A stretch of DNA of 6,831 nucleotides from JBFGCM01 sp041581135. GTDB taxonomy: Bacteria > Actinomycetota > Acidimicrobiia > Spongiisociales > UBA5794. Shown in pieces: positions 4,725 to 6,831 of the stretch (its first letter is position 1; the number at the start of each line of letters is the position of its first letter). Made by a program: the position numbers and the translations under genes. The stretch spans positions 1 to 6,831 of the forward strand of contig JBFGCM010000127.1 of NCBI GenBank assembly GCA_041581135.1, in the 5' to 3' direction. Below the pieces are notes generated by a model. That model ran no database searches. It saw only the letters and a list, made by a program, of their open reading frames with translations, and was not told the DNA's origin.

Positions 4725-6038
4725 CTACTCGATGGTCAGTTCGAGCGGGTAGTCCGTCAACAGCTCCGGCCCACCCTCGGTGACCAGCATCTGCTGCTCG
4801 AGCTTGACGCCCTCGCCGCCGTCCTTGCGGCCCACGAACGCCTCCACGCTGATCACGTTGCCGGCCTCGATGACGCCGTCGAAGCCCGTCTCGTCCCACA
4901 TCTCGCGGGCGAAGATGGACGGATACTCGTCTGCCATGCCGACCCCATGGGCCAGCACGGTGTAGCCGTTGAACACCTCAGGGTCCGGGTAGGTGGTCTT
5001 GTCGGTGATCTCGCGGTACGTCATGCCGGGCACGAACAGCGGGATGTTGGCTTCGATCTGGTCGCGTGCTCTGGCGTACACGTCGAGCTGGGCCGCGGTT
5101 GGCTTCGCTCCACCACAGATCCACGAGCGGCTCATGTCCACGCACATGCCGTAGGCGGCGATCATGTCGGTGTCGAAGCCCATGATCTCGCCCGCCTCGA
5201 CCACCTTGCTCGATGCCTCGTGATACCACGGGTTGGTGCGCAGACCGGAGCTGAGCAGCCGGGTCTCGATCCACTCGCCGAAACGGAGGAAGTTCGACCG
5301 CTGCAGTTCGGCCCACAGCTCCAGCTCGGTCACCCCGGGCTCGAAGATGGCACGCATGTCGTCGATGGCCGACTGACACGAGTGTACGGCGCAGCGCATC
5401 GCGTTGACCTCCTCCGGATGCTTGACCACGCGGGCGTCCTCCATGAGCTGCATGCCGGCGATCAGCTCCACGCCGAGTGCCTCCAGGGCGCGCACGCCTT
5501 CCAGTGCCAGCGTGTCGACGGCGAGCCGCCTGCCCCCCGACCGGCTCACTTCATCGATGGCGTCGACCAGCTCACCCGCCCACCGCGCCGCCACCTCTTC
5601 AGTGCGGTCGCCCACATAGAAGGGCATGTAGGAGATGGTCGGTCGGATCTCATCGACGACCTCCGAGTGCGCCGACAGGAACTCGCCCTTCGAGAACTCG
5701 TAGAGGATCAGCGGACCGTCTGCGGGCACCAGCGCGTAGCGCACGGCGTTGTGCGCAGTCCACAAGGACATGTTGGTGGTGTCGGTGGCGTACCGAATGT
5801 TGACGGGGTCGTAGAGCAGGATGGCGTCGAGCTCACGGTGCCGTAGCTGCGCCTGTATACGATCGACGCGGTAGCGCCGCATGATGGGAAGGTCGGGCAG
5901 CACCAGCCCCGCGCTCTCCCACTCGGCGATCGTCTCGGGTCGCGGCCCCAGCACGTGCATGTTGCGATCGGCGTGGTCCAGCAGCCACTCCGGAGCCGGG
6001 AGGCCGCCGCGGATCTTGGGGACGTGCCGCGCGTGCAT
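4725..6038 (-). CDS. M24-fold (creatinase/prolidase-like) metalloenzyme, DddP-like; candidate DMSP lyase
   Basis: The 437-residue protein has the creatinase/prolidase two-domain layout: an N-terminal domain to ~200 and a pita-bread domain after it. Metal ligands are visible as Asp289 and Asp291 (FDTD), Asp301 (CVDMSRSW), His364 (AHGVG), Glu399 (SVEA) and Glu414 (KLEQQ). Several stretches closely match what I remember of the alphaproteobacterial DMSP lyase DddP: IRYATDTTNM, GEWIETRLL, RTNPW and the FDTD/CVD region. The equivalents of the DddP proposed catalytic Asp (Asp370) and an active-site Tyr (Tyr359) are also present, and ligand spacing is nearly identical to DddP (~447 residues). DddP cleaves dimethylsulfoniopropionate to dimethylsulfide and acrylate. 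There is no signal peptide. The start is fixed by an in-frame TAG 15 nt upstream. It heads a probable operon with the small FAD protein. No acrylate-processing gene is evident nearby, so a different substrate, or an Xaa-Pro peptidase role, remains possible. Confidence 0.9.
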   Translation of the reverse strand: MHARHVPKIRGGLPAPEWLLDHADRNMHVLGPRPETIAEWESAGLVLPDLPIMRRYRVDRIQAQLRHRELDAILLYDPVNIRYATDTTNMSLWTAHNAVRYALVPADGPLILYEFSKGEFLSAHSEVVDEIRPTISYMPFYVGDRTEEVAARWAGELVDAIDEVSRSGGRRLAVDTLALEGVRALEALGVELIAGMQLMEDARVVKHPEEVNAMRCAVHSCQSAIDDMRAIFEPGVTELELWAELQRSNFLRFGEWIETRLLSSGLRTNPWYHEASSKVVEAGEIMGFDTDMIAAYGMCVDMSRSWICGGAKPTAAQLDVYARARDQIEANIPLFVPGMTYREITDKTTYPDPEVFNGYTVLAHGVGMADEYPSIFAREMWDETGFDGVIEAGNVISVEAFVGRKDGGEGVKLEQQMLVTEGGPELLTDYPLELTIE

Positions 6039-6047
6039 GGCTCCGGC

Positions 6048-6053
6048 AGGCTA
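6048..6053 (-). promoter_or_regulatory. -10-like box TAGCCT upstream of the DddP-like gene
   Basis: TAGCCT on the minus strand fits TANNNT and ends 9 nt before the ATG at 6038, so a transcript would be leaderless or have a leader of only a few bases. A GGAG lies 2 nt before the ATG, too close to be a good ribosome site. The whole divergent gap to the ligase gene is only 55 bp. No -35 box is clear. Confidence 0.3.
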
Positions 6054-6093
6054 ACCGGCAGAGCACGACTTCTCCGTCTGCCAGCATGAGACG

Positions 6094-6831
6094 ATGCTGC
6101 TCAGCGAACTGGTGGCGGCGTGGCAGGACGTGTCCGCCACCCGAGCCCGCAACGAGAAGACCCGCCGGCTGGCCGAACTCTTGTCCGCAGCCGGACCCGA
6201 CGAGGTGCCCCTGGTGGTCACCTATCTGGCCGGCGAGCTCCCCCAGGGCCGCGTCGGCATCGGCTACGCCGCGCTGCGTGACACGATCGTCGATCCCGCC
6301 GCGGCCTCCACGGTGACTGTGGCAGATGTCGATGGGACGTTTGACGCCATCGCCGCAGAATCCGGGCCGGGTTCCACCGGACGTCGGCTCGACCGACTCC
6401 GTGGCCTCCTAGGCGCGGCTACCGAGGATGAGCAGACATTCCTGACCCAGTTGCTCGGCGGCGGCTTGCGGCAGGGCGCCCTCGGCGGGGTGATGCAGGC
6501 CGCGCTGTCCGCTGCGTTCGAGACGCCACTCGAGGAGGTGCGACGGGCGGCGATGCTCACCGGTGACCTGGCGGTGGTGGCCCGCATCCTGGCGACCGAC
6601 GGTCCATCCGGCCTTGCATCCGTGTCGCTGCGCCTGTTCACACCGCTGTCCCCGATGCTGGCGCAATCCGCCGAGTCGGTCGGCGACGCGCTCGAGCGCA
6701 CCGGTGCCGCCGCCTGTGAGGTGAAGATCGATGGCGCCAGAGTCCAGATCCACCGTGACGGCACCCACATCGAGCTCTACACCCGCAACCTCAAGAACGT
6801 GACCGGGCGGATGCCGGAGGTCGTGGCCACC
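6094..6831 (+). CDS. ligB: ATP-dependent DNA ligase, LigB type, N-terminal 246 residues; 3' end beyond right edge
   Basis: The enzyme seals nicks in DNA using ATP, through an enzyme-AMP intermediate, probably in repair alongside the essential NAD-dependent LigA. Residues 1 to ~170 form the DNA_ligase_A_N helical domain. Stretches such as YLAGELPQGR, ATEDEQTFL and LLGGGLRQGALGGVM closely match what I recall of mycobacterial LigB. The nucleotidyltransferase domain follows, with motif I CEVKIDGARVQIH carrying the adenylated Lys211. A motif Ia-like region YTRNLKNVTGRMPEV contains Arg231. LigB is about 507 residues, so roughly half is visible. ATG at 6094 fits the family N-terminus (MLLSELV). The ATG at 6086 is in another frame. 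No good Shine-Dalgarno is seen; only the purine-rich ATGAGACG precedes the start. It is divergent from the DddP-like operon and probably functionally unrelated to it. Confidence 0.95.
   Translation, partial: MLLSELVAAWQDVSATRARNEKTRRLAELLSAAGPDEVPLVVTYLAGELPQGRVGIGYAALRDTIVDPAAASTVTVADVDGTFDAIAAESGPGSTGRRLDRLRGLLGAATEDEQTFLTQLLGGGLRQGALGGVMQAALSAAFETPLEEVRRAAMLTGDLAVVARILATDGPSGLASVSLRLFTPLSPMLAQSAESVGDALERTGAAACEVKIDGARVQIHRDGTHIELYTRNLKNVTGRMPEVVAT

Noticed and set aside
4548..5846. 432-residue plus-strand frame
   Set aside because: It is antisense to the DddP-like gene, His/Asp/Val-rich with no domain. Long antisense frames are typical of GC-rich genes.
6264..6770. 168-residue minus-strand frame
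   Set aside because: It is antisense to the ligase gene and Ser/Arg/Ala-rich without motifs.

Overview
The window is GC-rich with strong G/C bias at third codon positions. It suggests a high-GC actinobacterium. The clues are an S8 protease ending in WSG pentapeptide repeats, a DNA ligase that closely resembles mycobacterial LigB, and short TANNNT -10-like boxes placed where a leaderless mRNA would start. A marine or aquatic lineage such as Acidimicrobiia is a guess, prompted partly by the DddP-like enzyme; no marker gene settles it.

Layout: (1) bases 1-1705, minus strand: a secreted subtilisin-like serine protease whose 3' end runs off the left edge. The 15-bp tandem array at 1-180 is its coding sequence (Trp-Ser-Gly-Asn-Ser repeats), not intergenic DNA. 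(2) 1706-1875: a divergent intergenic region with a 10-bp palindrome and a probable leaderless promoter. (3) 1876-4076, plus strand: a two-gene operon of a zinc-dependent NAD alcohol dehydrogenase and an enolase-superfamily (mandelate racemase/muconate lactonizing type) enzyme. The two genes overlap by 4 bp, and the second appears to start with CTG. (4) 4077-4135: a convergent gap with an inverted repeat. (5) 4136-6038, minus strand: a second two-gene operon. The upstream gene encodes an M24-fold enzyme strongly resembling the DMSP lyase DddP, with every metal ligand and the proposed catalytic Asp in place. The downstream gene encodes a small, cysteine-free, single-domain FAD protein related to thioredoxin reductase. 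(6) 6094-6831, plus strand: the N-terminal half of an ATP-dependent DNA ligase (LigB type), cut by the right edge.

The two central operons converge on each other and look catabolic. The dehydrogenase and enolase-family enzyme could act in sequence on a hydroxy-acid or sugar-acid substrate. The DddP-like enzyme could be a lyase acting on DMSP or a related compound, or a peptidase/hydrolase of unknown substrate. Substrates cannot be read from the sequence. The protease and ligase at the edges are probably unrelated neighbours. No tRNA, rRNA, CRISPR array, insertion sequence or phage gene was seen.
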